Assembly (NCBI RefSeq): GCF_003994235.2
Contig: NZ_RYFG02000009.1
Location: forward strand, 62,266-126,265
Origin: Candidatus Methylobacter oryzae
GTDB taxonomy: Bacteria > Pseudomonadota > Gammaproteobacteria > Methylococcales > Methylomonadaceae
Direction: 5' to 3'
Length of the DNA: 64,000 nucleotides
Positions 8,371-17,883 of the stretch are shown here, one piece after another (the stretch's first letter is position 1; each line of letters starts with the position of its first letter). Below the pieces are notes generated by a model. That model had not been told where the DNA came from, made no database searches, and worked only from the letters and a program-made list of their open reading frames with translations. The position numbers and the translations under genes were made by a program.

Positions 8371-8961
8371 CTAACGACAGATTGTTCCCTCAGGCTGTAG
8401 ATGAAGCCAAACCTGCGCATCGGCCGGCAAGCGGGCATTAGATGGAATTCTATCCGGCATTTTGGCTAAGTCCGAAAAAATATCCTTGGCTTCAAACACC
8501 AACACCTTTTCCACATTGGCAATACATGCGCTCAAGCCATACTGAGCAAAGGCCCGTTTCAATGCCTGCGGATAAGCCGGACCGTTTAGCAGCATCCGAA
8601 CATGGTGATTTTCAGTCTCGCCGGTTTTTTTAGGACGCCCCCGTTTGGCGTTCCAGCCTTGAGATTGCATGGCGGATTCCGCCAAGTCTTGCGACCATTG
8701 CGGATAATTCATTAACCTTCCAAGATACACGCTACTAACCGGCAAGCTGTTGCCTGGAAACAGGTTATGAAAACCGGTCTCCAGAAGTTGCGTCAACGAT
8801 CGCAACGATAACGGGCAATCGCTTCTGACCAGCGCCACCTCAGCTTCCACTGCTCGGCGTTCTATTCTTGCAGAGCATTCCGGCAGTTGAACTGCGAACG
8901 AATCGTCCGCTTGCAAGCAGGCCGGAATGATCAGCAACAAAGCCGCGAATAGAATTTTCAT
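8371..8961 (-). CDS. Secreted hypothetical protein downstream of hflC
   Basis: 196 residues with a Sec signal peptide (MKILFAALLLIIPACLQA). The mature part has four Cys, one near each end (LPECSAR, SDCPLS, LSACIA, GTICR), suggesting two disulphides in the periplasm. It follows hflC by 8 bases and is probably in the hflK-hflC transcript. I do not recognise the family. A link to membrane protease control is suggested only by position. Confidence 0.7.
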   Translation of the reverse strand: MKILFAALLLIIPACLQADDSFAVQLPECSARIERRAVEAEVALVRSDCPLSLRSLTQLLETGFHNLFPGNSLPVSSVYLGRLMNYPQWSQDLAESAMQSQGWNAKRGRPKKTGETENHHVRMLLNGPAYPQALKRAFAQYGLSACIANVEKVLVFEAKDIFSDLAKMPDRIPSNARLPADAQVWLHLQPEGTICR

Positions 8962-8969
8962 GACAGCGA

Positions 8970-9938
8970 TTAACGGTTTTTCTGTTCCGCCTGCTTAAGC
9001 AACGTAAATAGATCGCTTTTGGTGGACAGCACGATTGTTGCATCGGGGTTTATGATTTTCCGGTAAGTCTCCATGCTTTTAATAAACTTATAAAACTCCG
9101 CCGCTTCAGGCTTTTGTGCATAGGCTTTGGCGTAGATTTCCGTCGCTTTGGCATCGGCTTCGCCCTGAATTTCATGAACTTGCTTGTAAGCTGCGGATTC
9201 GATCTGGTTAAGGTCCCTGTCCTTGTTGCCGTTGATTCGCGCCGCTTCGCCTTCGCCTTCGGAACGGAAACGTTGCGCAATCTGCAAGCGTTCGCTAATC
9301 ATGCGCTGGTAAATGCGTTCGAGCACCTGCTGGTTGTAATTGATGCGTTTGAAGCGGACGTCGAGCAGTTCAATCCCGAACTCGGCCAATTTCGGGGCTG
9401 CTGAGTCGAACACGTCTTTTTCAATTTTGACTCGGCCGACATGGATAGGCCGCAATACGCCAAGCGTGCCTTCGCCGGTTAAAGGGCCGGTCAAGCTCTC
9501 GTCTTGCAGCGGTTGCCGGTCTTTATCGGTGCGCACGACTTCAATCAGTTCATGACGGGCAATCGCTGTCCGGGTTTCGCTGCCTAAAATGTCCTCTAGC
9601 CGGGATTGCGCGCTACGTTCATCCCTAAGCCTTAGGTAATAACGCATCGGGTCGGTAATCCGCCAGCGGGCAAACGTATCGACTTGAACGTAAGTTTTAT
9701 CCTTGGTCGACATCTCAACCATTGGTCCGTCCCATGCCAGATAGCGTTTATCGAAAGTGTTGACCCGCTGGATAAACGGGATTTTGAAATGCAGGCCCGG
9801 ACTGGTAATCGGGTCGCCGACCGGACTGCCGAATTGGGTGATGATGACCTGTTCGGTCTGGTTGACGGTGTAGATTGACAGCAATAATACAGCCGTCAGG
9901 ACGATGATCGATAAGCCGCTTTTACCGGAGATATTCAT
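8970..9938 (-). CDS. hflC: Protease modulator HflC
   Basis: SPFH/band-7 protein that forms a large inner membrane cage with HflK around the FtsH protease and restrains it. It has one N-terminal membrane segment (about residues 8-25) followed by the SPFH domain in the periplasm (TEQVIITQFGSPVGDPITSPGLHFKIPFIQRVNTFDKR) and a helical tail (EGEGEAARINGNKDRDLNQIESAAYK). Length 322. Its ATG overlaps the hflK stop by 4 bases (ATGA), so the two are coupled. Confidence 0.95.
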   Translation of the reverse strand: MNISGKSGLSIIVLTAVLLLSIYTVNQTEQVIITQFGSPVGDPITSPGLHFKIPFIQRVNTFDKRYLAWDGPMVEMSTKDKTYVQVDTFARWRITDPMRYYLRLRDERSAQSRLEDILGSETRTAIARHELIEVVRTDKDRQPLQDESLTGPLTGEGTLGVLRPIHVGRVKIEKDVFDSAAPKLAEFGIELLDVRFKRINYNQQVLERIYQRMISERLQIAQRFRSEGEGEAARINGNKDRDLNQIESAAYKQVHEIQGEADAKATEIYAKAYAQKPEAAEFYKFIKSMETYRKIINPDATIVLSTKSDLFTLLKQAEQKNR

Positions 9939-10915
9939 TGTTGAGCCTCCACCACTGTTTTTGCCGGAAAGGGCAGCATCGGTAAAATCTGCTGAATCGA
10001 ATCGTCAACGATAAGCTGCTGGCTTGCTTGGGGTAAAACGTCGCCCAGCGTTTCAAGATAAATACGCGTACGCGTAACGTCCGGCGCTTTCAGATATTGC
10101 TCCAGCACTTGATTGAACGCGGAAACATCGCCTTCCGCTTCGTTAATCCGTTTAAAGCGGTAACCTTCGGCGCCGCGAACTTTCTGGTCGGCTTCGCCGC
10201 GAGCGCGAGGCACGGCTTTGTTGTATTCGCCGTTCGCCAGGTTGATCATGTTTTCCCGGTCTTGCTGGGCGCGATTCACCTCATTAAACGAAGGCTGCAC
10301 CGGTACCGGCGGGTTGACGTTCTTTAACTGCACTTGGTTAATCGAAACGCCGAGCTGGTAGCGTTGGGCAAGCTCACGGGCGCGTTCGAGTACGGTTTCC
10401 TCAATCTCTTGGCGGCCGATCGTGATGATTTCGTCGACGGTCCGGTCGCCGATCACTTCGCGCATCACGGCTTCCGACAGGTCCCTTAACGTGCTGCCCG
10501 GATCGCGGACGTCGAACAGGTATTTTTCAGGATCGGTAATGCGGTACTGCACAATCCACTCCACCAAAGCCGCATTCAGGTCGCCGGTAACCATCGATTT
10601 TTCCAGCATCGGTTCGCTGCCGATTTGATCCGGATTCGTATAACCGGGCGTCGTAAAACCGAATTCCAGTTTTTGTTGGCGTTGAGTCGGGACACGAATA
10701 ATACGGTCGATGCCGAACGGAAACTTCGCATGCAGTCCGGACGGCACTTTTTCGATATATTTGCCGAAGCGGAGCACAATGCCTTCCGATTCGGCCGGAA
10801 TCGTGTAAAACGACATCATCGCTCCAACCAGCAGAGCAACGGCCGCCAACACAGCCATTGGCGAAACAGGCAGCGAACCTAGAAAGCGTTCTAAAGAAAA
10901 TTTGAGATTATCCAC
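9935..10915 (-). CDS. hflK: Protease modulator HflK
   Basis: Partner of HflC in the FtsH-regulating complex. Start set at a GTG at 10913-10915 because a GGAGG site lies 6 bases before it; an upstream in-frame ATG at 11005 lacks a site. This gives 326 residues: membrane segment about 17-38, SPFH domain from SEGIVLRFGKYIEKVPSGLHAKFPFGID, and a long helical tail with RARGEADQKVRGAEGYRFKRI. It is shorter than E. coli HflK (419), lacking the Gly-rich N-terminal region. Coupled to hflC. Confidence 0.94.
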   Translation of the reverse strand: MDNLKFSLERFLGSLPVSPMAVLAAVALLVGAMMSFYTIPAESEGIVLRFGKYIEKVPSGLHAKFPFGIDRIIRVPTQRQQKLEFGFTTPGYTNPDQIGSEPMLEKSMVTGDLNAALVEWIVQYRITDPEKYLFDVRDPGSTLRDLSEAVMREVIGDRTVDEIITIGRQEIEETVLERARELAQRYQLGVSINQVQLKNVNPPVPVQPSFNEVNRAQQDRENMINLANGEYNKAVPRARGEADQKVRGAEGYRFKRINEAEGDVSAFNQVLEQYLKAPDVTRTRIYLETLGDVLPQASQQLIVDDSIQQILPMLPFPAKTVVEAQQ

Positions 10916-11262
10916 GCACAACCTCCAACGGTAAGTTTGGGTAGCACGGAATGGGCTGATTTTATTGGTTTTATGTGCCAAATAGCCGGATAAAACAGCA
11001 GCCAATCCGGATCTTGAAGATCATATCAAGCATGAACTTACTCGTTAATTGCGTCAATGAATATCGAATTTAAGGCAGGGGACAGAAGGAAGTTTAACCG
11101 TTCGCCGGAGCTCAGGAGAACCTTGTCGAAGGGGAGCGGTTAAGCTGTTCATGGTTCGACAAGCTCACCACGAACGGTTTAACCTTAAACTGTCTCGCCT
11201 TGGGTTGATAGTTAATATCGAAAAGAATGCGGGCCGCCGAAAGTGCCGACGGCCTGTTTCAA
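10916..11262. other. Intergenic region between hflK and the RND pump gene
   Basis: About 350 bases. The part next to hflK should hold the hflKC promoter. At 11091-11184 there is a repeat with CCGTTCGCCGGAGCTCAGG, CCTTGTCGAAGG and GGTTCGACAAGCTCACCACG, with flanking TTTAACC / GGTTTAA arms, a type of dispersed inverted repeat common in many bacterial genomes. No coding frame is supported. Confidence 0.6.
11091..11184. repeat. TCGACAAG-type dispersed inverted repeat
   Basis: Outer arms GTTTAACCGTTCG and CGAACGGTTTAAC are inverse copies, and inner TTGTCGAA / TTCGACAA motifs pair. Related but diverged sequences are at 28757-28815 and 56829-56884. It lies between two minus-strand genes and could fold into a large hairpin in RNA. 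Confidence 0.75.
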
Positions 11263-14200
11263 TTAATCTTGCTCAACGTGCCGTGCCGAAGTTATACGCA
11301 GCCCAAGCCGCTTGAACGCATTCTTAAGGTCATCCAGATAGCTATAAGCGACCGGTATGACCAACAAACTCAGCAACGTCGAAGTGACCAAACCGCCGAT
11401 GACGGAAATAGCCATCGGGCTGCGGAATGACGAGTCGGCTTCGCCAAGGCCCAACGCAATCGGCATCATGCCGGCGCCCATCGCAATAGTGGTCATCACG
11501 ATAGGGCGGGCGCGCTTGCGGCAGGCGTCGAGCAACGCATCAACCCGGCTCATGCCGTGATCGCGGCGGGCCACAATCGCGTATTCGACCAGCAAAATAG
11601 AGTTTTTCGTCGCGATGCCCATCAACATCACCAAGCCGATCAGCGAAGGCATCGATAAGGCCTTGCCGGCCAACAGCAACGCAATAAAGCCGCCGCCGAA
11701 CGACAGCGGCAGCGCGGTCAGGATCGTAATCGGCTGGATAAAGTCCTTAAACAGCAGCACCAGCACGATGAAAATACACAGTACGCCGGTCAGCATCGCC
11801 AGGCCGAAACTGCTGAACAGCTCGGTCATCATTTCCGCATCGCCGATATTGATCTTCTTCACGCCATTCGGCAGATTGCGGATGCTGGGCAGGTTTGCGA
11901 CCGCATTGGCAACGTCGCCGAGCGGCAAGCCGGACAGTTCGATTTCAAAATTGATGTTCCGGGAACGGTCGTAACGGTCAATCACGGCCGGGCCGCTGGA
12001 CAGCGCCAGCGTGGCGACCTGGTTCAGCATCACCGAACCTACGCCGGGTTTGCCCGACGGTATCGCCAGGCGCTCCAGTACGGCCAAGTCGCGGCGCCCG
12101 TCGACGGCCAGCTTGACCAGCACCGGCACTTGCCGTTGGGCAAGATTCAGCTTGGCCAGCGAGTAGTCGTAATCGCCGACCGTGGCGATACGCAGGGTTT
12201 CGGCGATGCTTGCGCTGCTGACGCCAAGGTCTGCGGCGCGGTCGAAATCCGGGCGCACGGCGATTTCAGGGCGCACCAAGGCCGCCGAAGACGCGATGCT
12301 GCCAAGGCCGGGTATCGTTCTCAGGTCTTTTTCGACATTGCGCGCGGCAGTGCTTAATGCCAGAGGATCGTCGCCGCTCAATACCAGTATGTATTTTTCG
12401 CCGTTGCCGCCCAGGCCGACTTTAATGCGGACGCCGGGCAATTGTTGCAAGGCAGTGCGTATGTCGTGTTCGATGACTTGTTTATGCACCGGCCTGTCCT
12501 GGCGATTCGCCAGCGTGACGGTCAACGTGGCTTTGCGCACCTCGCCGGATTGGCCGCCTAAAAACGGGTCGCTGCCGGCCGAGCCGCCGCCGATGGTCGT
12601 ATAAACGGATTTGATATACGGCACCGAGCCGAGCAATTGGCGCGCCGTTTCGGCCGAGGCTTTGCTTTGCGCTAGCGTCGAGCCTGGCGGCAGTTCCACC
12701 ATTACCTGGGTTTGGGGATTGTCGTCGGCAGGAATGAAGCCGGTCGGCAATAACGGAACCAGCAGCAGTGTGCCGATGAAAAACGCGACGGCTGCAAGCA
12801 TCGTCATCAGCCGGTGCTTCAGGCACCAGGCCGCCAGTTGCATATATAAACGCATCACAGCGCCTTCGCCGGGTTCGGCGTGGCCTTTATTTTTTAACAG
12901 GTAAGCGGCCATCATCGGCGTCAGCATACGCGCGACCACCAACGAGGCGACCACGGCCAGTGCCGCGGTCCAGCCGAATTGCTTAAAGAAGCGCCCTGCG
13001 ATGCCGTCCATGAAAGCGGTCGGCAGGAACACCGCGACCAGCGCAAACGTTGTTGCGACGACCGCCAGGCCGATTTCGTCGGCCGCTTCCATCGCCGCCT
13101 GATACGCGCTTTTGCCCATGCGCAGGTGGCGAGTAATGTTTTCCACTTCGACAATCGCGTCGTCGACCAGTATGCCTATCGACAACGATAACGCTAATAA
13201 AGTCACGCCGTTTAGCGAGAAACCGAAATAGCTCATGCCCCAGAAGGCCGGAATGACCGACAACGGCAGCGCGACGGCGGACACGAACGTAGCGCGCCAG
13301 TCGCGCAGGAACAGCCAGACCACCAATACGGCCAGCAATGCGCCTTCATAAATCATCGCCATCGAGCCTTGAAACTCTTCCCGTACCGGAGTCACGAAGT
13401 TGAACGCTTCGGTAATTTCAATGTCGGGATTGGCCGCGCGCAGGTCGGCCAAAGCTTTTTGTACGCCGGCGCCGACTTCGACTTCGCCGGCGCCCCGGCT
13501 GCGGGTGACTTCAAAACCGACCACCGCTTTGCCGTTCAGCATTGCCAATGCGCGAGGCTCGGCCACCGAATCGCTGACCGTGGCGATTTGATCCAGCCTA
13601 ATCCGGCTGCCGTTGCTGAGGTTTAGCGGCATAAGCCGGATTTCCTCGGCCGATTGCACATTGCCGAGCGTTCTCACCGGTTGCTCGCCGGTGCCGAGAT
13701 TAGCGCGGCCGCCGGCGCTTTCCTGCTGGACCCTGCGCAGTTGTTGGGAAATCTCGGTCGCAGTCGCGCCCAAAGCCTGTAATTTAAGTGGATCAATCGC
13801 AATGGCGATTTCCCGGCTGACGCCGCCGACCCGGTTGACCGCGCCGACGCCGGGCACTGTCAGCAGTTTCTTGGCGATGGTATCTTCGACAAACCAGGAC
13901 AGGGCTTCGTCGTCGCGCCGATTCGACGATACCGTAAAGGCCAGGATCGGCGAACCGGCCAGGTCCATTTTAGTGACGATAGGATCGCGGACATCGCTGG
14001 GCAAATCGGCGCGGACTTTCGATACGGCCGAGCGCACATCGTCGACCGCCTCCTGAACCGGCTTTTCCAGGCGGAACTCGACCGTTATCTTGACCGAGCC
14101 GTCCTGCACCTTAGTAGTGATATGTTTAAGCCCTTGCAATGTCGCCAACGAATTTTCGATTTTGCGCGCCACGTCGGTTTCCAACTGCGACGGAGAAGCG

Positions 14201-14358
14201 CCAGGCAGCGATACCGACACGCTGACGGTCGGCAGGTCCAGGTCCGGGAAGTTCTGGATTTTCATCGCCTTGAAGCTCATTAAGCCGCCGAAACTGAGCA
14301 GCACGAACAGCATCAAGGCCGGAATCGGGTTGCGGATACACCAGGCAGAGACGTTCAT
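11263..14358 (-). CDS. RND efflux pump, inner membrane subunit (HAE1-like)
   Basis: Proton-driven drug or solvent exporter of 1031 residues. The first membrane helix follows MNVSAWCIRNPIPALM; the porter-domain signature FPDLDLPTVSVSVSLPGASP is near residue 37; and the proton relay sits in SIGILVDDAIVEVENI, with the paired Asp of TM4. TM10-12 are visible in the last 200 residues. It overlaps the adaptor gene by ATGA and is last in a tetR-OMF-adaptor-pump order. The pairing with the neighbouring adaptor and OMF is clear; the substrate is not. Confidence 0.95.
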   Translation of the reverse strand: MNVSAWCIRNPIPALMLFVLLSFGGLMSFKAMKIQNFPDLDLPTVSVSVSLPGASPSQLETDVARKIENSLATLQGLKHITTKVQDGSVKITVEFRLEKPVQEAVDDVRSAVSKVRADLPSDVRDPIVTKMDLAGSPILAFTVSSNRRDDEALSWFVEDTIAKKLLTVPGVGAVNRVGGVSREIAIAIDPLKLQALGATATEISQQLRRVQQESAGGRANLGTGEQPVRTLGNVQSAEEIRLMPLNLSNGSRIRLDQIATVSDSVAEPRALAMLNGKAVVGFEVTRSRGAGEVEVGAGVQKALADLRAANPDIEITEAFNFVTPVREEFQGSMAMIYEGALLAVLVVWLFLRDWRATFVSAVALPLSVIPAFWGMSYFGFSLNGVTLLALSLSIGILVDDAIVEVENITRHLRMGKSAYQAAMEAADEIGLAVVATTFALVAVFLPTAFMDGIAGRFFKQFGWTAALAVVASLVVARMLTPMMAAYLLKNKGHAEPGEGAVMRLYMQLAAWCLKHRLMTMLAAVAFFIGTLLLVPLLPTGFIPADDNPQTQVMVELPPGSTLAQSKASAETARQLLGSVPYIKSVYTTIGGGSAGSDPFLGGQSGEVRKATLTVTLANRQDRPVHKQVIEHDIRTALQQLPGVRIKVGLGGNGEKYILVLSGDDPLALSTAARNVEKDLRTIPGLGSIASSAALVRPEIAVRPDFDRAADLGVSSASIAETLRIATVGDYDYSLAKLNLAQRQVPVLVKLAVDGRRDLAVLERLAIPSGKPGVGSVMLNQVATLALSSGPAVIDRYDRSRNINFEIELSGLPLGDVANAVANLPSIRNLPNGVKKINIGDAEMMTELFSSFGLAMLTGVLCIFIVLVLLFKDFIQPITILTALPLSFGGGFIALLLAGKALSMPSLIGLVMLMGIATKNSILLVEYAIVARRDHGMSRVDALLDACRKRARPIVMTTIAMGAGMMPIALGLGEADSSFRSPMAISVIGGLVTSTLLSLLVIPVAYSYLDDLKNAFKRLGLRITSARHVEQD

Positions 14359-15467
14359 GGCTGCACCAGCCTGACGTTGTCGCCGTCGGCAAGAAAAGTC
14401 GCGCCGCTGGCGACCAGCCGGTCTTCGGGCCGGATGCCGGATAATATTTCCAAACCGTCGCCGTTTTGCCGGCCCAATTCCACTTTGACTTGGCTGACGC
14501 TGGCCTGGTTGCCGTTTTGTTCGTTCAGGCGGAACACATAGCTAAAGCCTTCACGAAGCGAAACGGCGGTTTGCGGCGCGATCAGGCCCGGCGTGGCGCC
14601 TAAGCGGAATTCGCCTTTAGCGAACATGCCGGCCCGCAAGCCCTGGGCGGCCGCTCCGGGCAGATCGACATAGACCAGGCCGTTACGGTTTTGCGTGTCC
14701 AGCGTAGGGGCGAGGAAGCGCACTTTACCCTTGACGTTGCCGACTCCGGCGACGGCCACGGTCGCTTCCACGCCGGGTTTCAATTTCGCCATTTCGTCGG
14801 CGGTGACTTCGGCGCGCCATTCCAGCCGGTTTTGGCGGATCATCCGAAACAGCTCCTGGCCTTTGCCGACCACCGCGCCCTGGGTTGCGCTACGGGAAGA
14901 GATGACGCCGTCGTCGCTGGCCGGTACCCGCGTGTGTTTCAGTTGAATTAACTGCACGTCTAGCTGGGCTTTGGCCGATTGCATTTTTGCCTGTGCGGTT
15001 TTTTCGGCGGTCAGGTATTGATTCACCTGCAAGCTGCTCAGCGCGCCGCTGCCGGCAATGCTTTGCGCCCGTTCCGCATTGCCGCGGGCCTCGGCCAGAT
15101 TGGCTTCGGCTTCGGCCAGCGCCGCGCGGCTTTTGGCGACTTCGGCGGTCACGGTTTCATCGGCAAATACCGCCAGCACTTGGCCTTTGCGCACATTTTC
15201 GCCAACCTGCACCCGGACTTCGGCCAACTGCAAGTCGCCGACTTCCGCGCCGACGATGACTTCCTGCCATGGCGCTATCGAACCGTTGGCCGTCAATGTC
15301 AATGGTAGTTCGCGGTATTCGGGCTTGATGATGTTGACGTTCAACGCCGGTTTGGCCGTTGGCGGTTTTGGCATGGTGTCGGGATTCACGCTGGCTGTAC
15401 TGGTCAAGCCTAAGCCGATCAGCAAGCTTAGCAGGCTGACGATGGCGGCTATTTTTGCTTTGCTCAT
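14355..15467 (-). CDS. RND efflux periplasmic adaptor subunit
   Basis: Membrane-fusion protein bridging the pump and the outer membrane channel. Start at ATG 15465-15467 with AGAGAAA upstream, giving 370 residues; an in-frame extension to 15554 would run into a repeat element. It has an N-terminal membrane or signal segment (residues 4-24), a lipoyl half (GDLQLAEVRVQVGENVRKGQVLAVFADE), a coiled hairpin about 100-165, a second lipoyl half (LKHTRVPASDDGVISSRSA), and a beta-barrel. The stop overlaps the pump start. Confidence 0.93.
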   Translation of the reverse strand: MSKAKIAAIVSLLSLLIGLGLTSTASVNPDTMPKPPTAKPALNVNIIKPEYRELPLTLTANGSIAPWQEVIVGAEVGDLQLAEVRVQVGENVRKGQVLAVFADETVTAEVAKSRAALAEAEANLAEARGNAERAQSIAGSGALSSLQVNQYLTAEKTAQAKMQSAKAQLDVQLIQLKHTRVPASDDGVISSRSATQGAVVGKGQELFRMIRQNRLEWRAEVTADEMAKLKPGVEATVAVAGVGNVKGKVRFLAPTLDTQNRNGLVYVDLPGAAAQGLRAGMFAKGEFRLGATPGLIAPQTAVSLREGFSYVFRLNEQNGNQASVSQVKVELGRQNGDGLEILSGIRPEDRLVASGATFLADGDNVRLVQP

Positions 15468-15509
15468 GATGTTTCTCTGGTGAAGATAGGTGTTTATATC
15501 GTTGGCAGC

Positions 15510-15552
15510 GGAGTGCAGGCTTCGCCTGCTTTGCAAGCAGAGCTTGCACTCC
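15510..15552 (+). repeat. Dispersed hairpin repeat, family B, copy 2
   Basis: 43-base core differing from copy 1 (4851-4893) at one position (CTTCGCC for CTTTGCC). It sits in the 255-base gap between the outer membrane factor and adaptor genes of the efflux operon and may attenuate or process the transcript there. Confidence 0.8.
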
Positions 15553-15722
15553 AAAATGCCTAAAATTTCTTATTGTTCCCGCGCTCCGTGCCACGGTCAT
15601 TCATACTCGTTTCCACGCGCCGCGTCCCGTAACGCCAGACGTTGATCCTGATTCGCGGCGTAGCGCGCCTTGCACTACGATCCCATGGAGCCCGCGGGAT
15701 CGAGAGCGGATACTGGATTCGT

Positions 15723-17150
15723 TCAATTGCCCGTAGCATCCCAACCCCCGCCGACCGCCCGGTATAACGCAATCCAGGCGCTAACTCGTTCCTGTTCGAG
15801 GCTTTTAATCGCAAGGTCGGCGTTTAGCTGATTGCGCCTTGCCGTTTCCAGGTCTAACAAATTGCCTAAGCCGGTATCGAACAATTGCTGGGCCGACTGA
15901 AAATAGTGCCGGTAACCGTCCGCCGCCTGTTGCGCTTGCGGCAAACGCTTAGCGACGTTATCCAATCTGACCAACGCTTCTTCCACCTCTTTGACGGCAG
16001 TCCGCGCCTTGCTGCGATAATTGCCGGCTGCGGCTTCATACTGGGTCTGAGCCGATTCGACATTAGCCGCGCGTTTGCCCGCATCGAACAACGGCAGGCT
16101 GAGCGTGGGCCCCAACGACCAGGTTTGCGCCAGCACCAATGCCGCGCCGTTCATGCTTTGCAGGGTAGGGGTCACGTTGCCGGACAGGCTGAGTTTGGGA
16201 AAGCGTTTGGCCTGTTCCACGCCGATTTTGGCGCTGGCCTCGGCCATGTCGCGCTCGGCGACGGCCAAATCCGGGCGCTGCAATAATGCGCGGGCAGGCA
16301 CGCTGTCGATGCTGAAAGCGGGCGGACTGGGCAATTTGCCAACGCCCGGCTGTTCGAGCAATGACTGGCGGACCGAGATTTCTTCCAACGCGGTCAATGC
16401 GACCAGGCTTTTTATTGAACGCTCGCATTGGCCTTGTTGATTCAGCAGGTTATTTTGGCCTTCGGCGGCACTGGCATCGCTTAACGCCACATCCGCGCTG
16501 GAGCGAAAGCCGTGCTGTCCGGCCAAAGCCGTCAGTTTGGCCGACGTTTGCCGGGATTCGGCATCGGCTTGCAGCTGTTGCGCCTGAATTTCGCAATAAC
16601 GGTAGCCGAGATAAGCATTGGCGACTTCGGCGGCCACCGCGACCCGCGCATCGTGCCAGTCTGCCTGGCGCGATTGCAGTTGGCTTTGCGAAGCCTGTTG
16701 CTGCCGGGCCAGGCCGCCGAACAAGTCGATTTCCCAATCCGATTGCAGTCCTGCCTGGTATTGGTCGCGTTCAAACGGCGGGCCGCCGAACGAGAACGAT
16801 GAACGGTTCGCGCTTAAGCTGGCGTCGAGGCTGGGTACCAGCGCCGAATCCGCGCTGATCAAACTGGCCCGAGCCTGTTCAATCCGGGCCGCGGCATTGG
16901 CGACCGAATAGCTTTCCTGTTCGGCGGCAGCCAGAAAGCGGTTCAGGACCGGGTCGTTGAAGCGCTGCCACCAGTGCAGCAAGTCCGTAGTTTGCCCACG
17001 GTGGGCTACCGGTACAGGTTGCGGCGCTTGCCAGCTTGCCGCGACCGGCAACGGCGGCGTTTGGTAATCGGGGCCGACCGTCGTCAGTAAGCCGCCGTTG
17101 CAGGCGGTCAGCAGCAATGGCGCGAGCAACGGGACTTTATTGATTGCCAT
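15723..17150 (-). CDS. Outer membrane efflux lipoprotein, NodT/OprM family
   Basis: TolC-type outer membrane channel of the efflux system. It is a lipoprotein with lipobox LTAC (Cys17) and 475 residues. The family pattern is visible: VGPDYQTPPLP after the lipobox, WWQRFNDPVLNRFLAAA, DWEIDLFGG, and a second internal repeat with PDLAVAERDMAEASAKIGVEQAKRFP and WSLGPTLSLPLFDAGKR. The start overlaps the tetR end by 14 bases, so regulator and channel are one transcript. Confidence 0.94.
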   Translation of the reverse strand: MAINKVPLLAPLLLTACNGGLLTTVGPDYQTPPLPVAASWQAPQPVPVAHRGQTTDLLHWWQRFNDPVLNRFLAAAEQESYSVANAAARIEQARASLISADSALVPSLDASLSANRSSFSFGGPPFERDQYQAGLQSDWEIDLFGGLARQQQASQSQLQSRQADWHDARVAVAAEVANAYLGYRYCEIQAQQLQADAESRQTSAKLTALAGQHGFRSSADVALSDASAAEGQNNLLNQQGQCERSIKSLVALTALEEISVRQSLLEQPGVGKLPSPPAFSIDSVPARALLQRPDLAVAERDMAEASAKIGVEQAKRFPKLSLSGNVTPTLQSMNGAALVLAQTWSLGPTLSLPLFDAGKRAANVESAQTQYEAAAGNYRSKARTAVKEVEEALVRLDNVAKRLPQAQQAADGYRHYFQSAQQLFDTGLGNLLDLETARRNQLNADLAIKSLEQERVSAWIALYRAVGGGWDATGN

Positions 17151-17808
17151 CGCCTTTCTCCAGCGCGCGGCGTTCAGCTTCGCTTTTCACCATCGCCAGC
17201 GCGTAACCGGACAGGCGCTTCGCCATCAAGTCGATTGCCTTCGGCGAAGCCAGCATTTGCGGTGCAATCGCCGCAACCACTTCCTGGCCGACGAATAGGT
17301 GCACGGCCATGCCGATCATCGCGAACGCGAGCCGCTGCAAGTCCATGTCGATGCGAGCCAGGCCCAAATGCTGCTTTAGCAATGTGGTCAGCGCTTCATG
17401 TTGAGGCTTGATTTCAGACTCGATGGCCTCTTGCCAAGCGCCGGTCGGTTCCAGCATTTCGCGAAAGTGCAATTTCATCACCAGGTTGATATTCTCGTCC
17501 ATCTTGAACGGCGTCAAAAAATCGCTGAAAAACAGGTCGAGCGCTTCGGCTATCGGCAGGCTGAGATATTTTTCCCTGTTCGCGCGGGCGGGCATTTTTT
17601 CGCAAGGTTCGTGAAACACGGTCCGGTACAGCCCGGCTTTGTCGCCGAAGTAATAACGGATTGCGGAAATGTTGGCGCCGGCGGCTTCGCAAATTTCGCG
17701 GGTCGTTGCGGCTTCAAAGCCTTTTTCGGCGAATAAGCGCAAGGCGGCCAATACTAGCCGGTCGCGGGCGTCGCTATTGTTGGTTTCCGGGGTTGAAGCT
17801 TTGGTCAT
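17137..17808 (-). CDS. TetR/AcrR-family repressor of the efflux operon
   Basis: 223-residue regulator. Residues about 15-62 form a TetR helix-turn-helix (RDRLVLAALRLFAEKGFEAATTREICEAAGANISAIRYYFGDKAGLY), and the C-terminal ligand domain resembles the CerR/DUF1956 group. As first gene of the operon and just below two palindromic operators (17842-17857 and 17868-17883), it very probably represses its own operon. The inducing ligand is unknown. Confidence 0.92.
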   Translation of the reverse strand: MTKASTPETNNSDARDRLVLAALRLFAEKGFEAATTREICEAAGANISAIRYYFGDKAGLYRTVFHEPCEKMPARANREKYLSLPIAEALDLFFSDFLTPFKMDENINLVMKLHFREMLEPTGAWQEAIESEIKPQHEALTTLLKQHLGLARIDMDLQRLAFAMIGMAVHLFVGQEVVAAIAPQMLASPKAIDLMAKRLSGYALAMVKSEAERRALEKGDGNQ

Positions 17809-17841
17809 ATCGGGCTATAGCCTGTCTTGGATAGAAAATTA

Positions 17842-17857
17842 AATCAAACGATTGATT
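17842..17857. promoter_or_regulatory. Operator 1 for the TetR regulator
   Basis: AATCAAACGATTGATT, a near-palindrome with arms AATCAA / TTGATT, 34 bases before the tetR start. It is the exact inverse of operator 2. Binding is inferred from symmetry and position. Confidence 0.75.
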
Positions 17858-17867
17858 TAATAATATC

Positions 17868-17883
17868 AATCAATCGTTTGATT
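17868..17883. promoter_or_regulatory. Operator 2 for the TetR regulator
   Basis: AATCAATCGTTTGATT, the reverse complement of operator 1, centred 26 bases further upstream. The two together form one larger dyad across an AT-rich spacer that could hold the promoter. Confidence 0.75.

Noticed and set aside
15468-15554. Longer start for the efflux adaptor
   Set aside because: The extra codons come from the family B repeat, and a better start with a ribosome site is inside.
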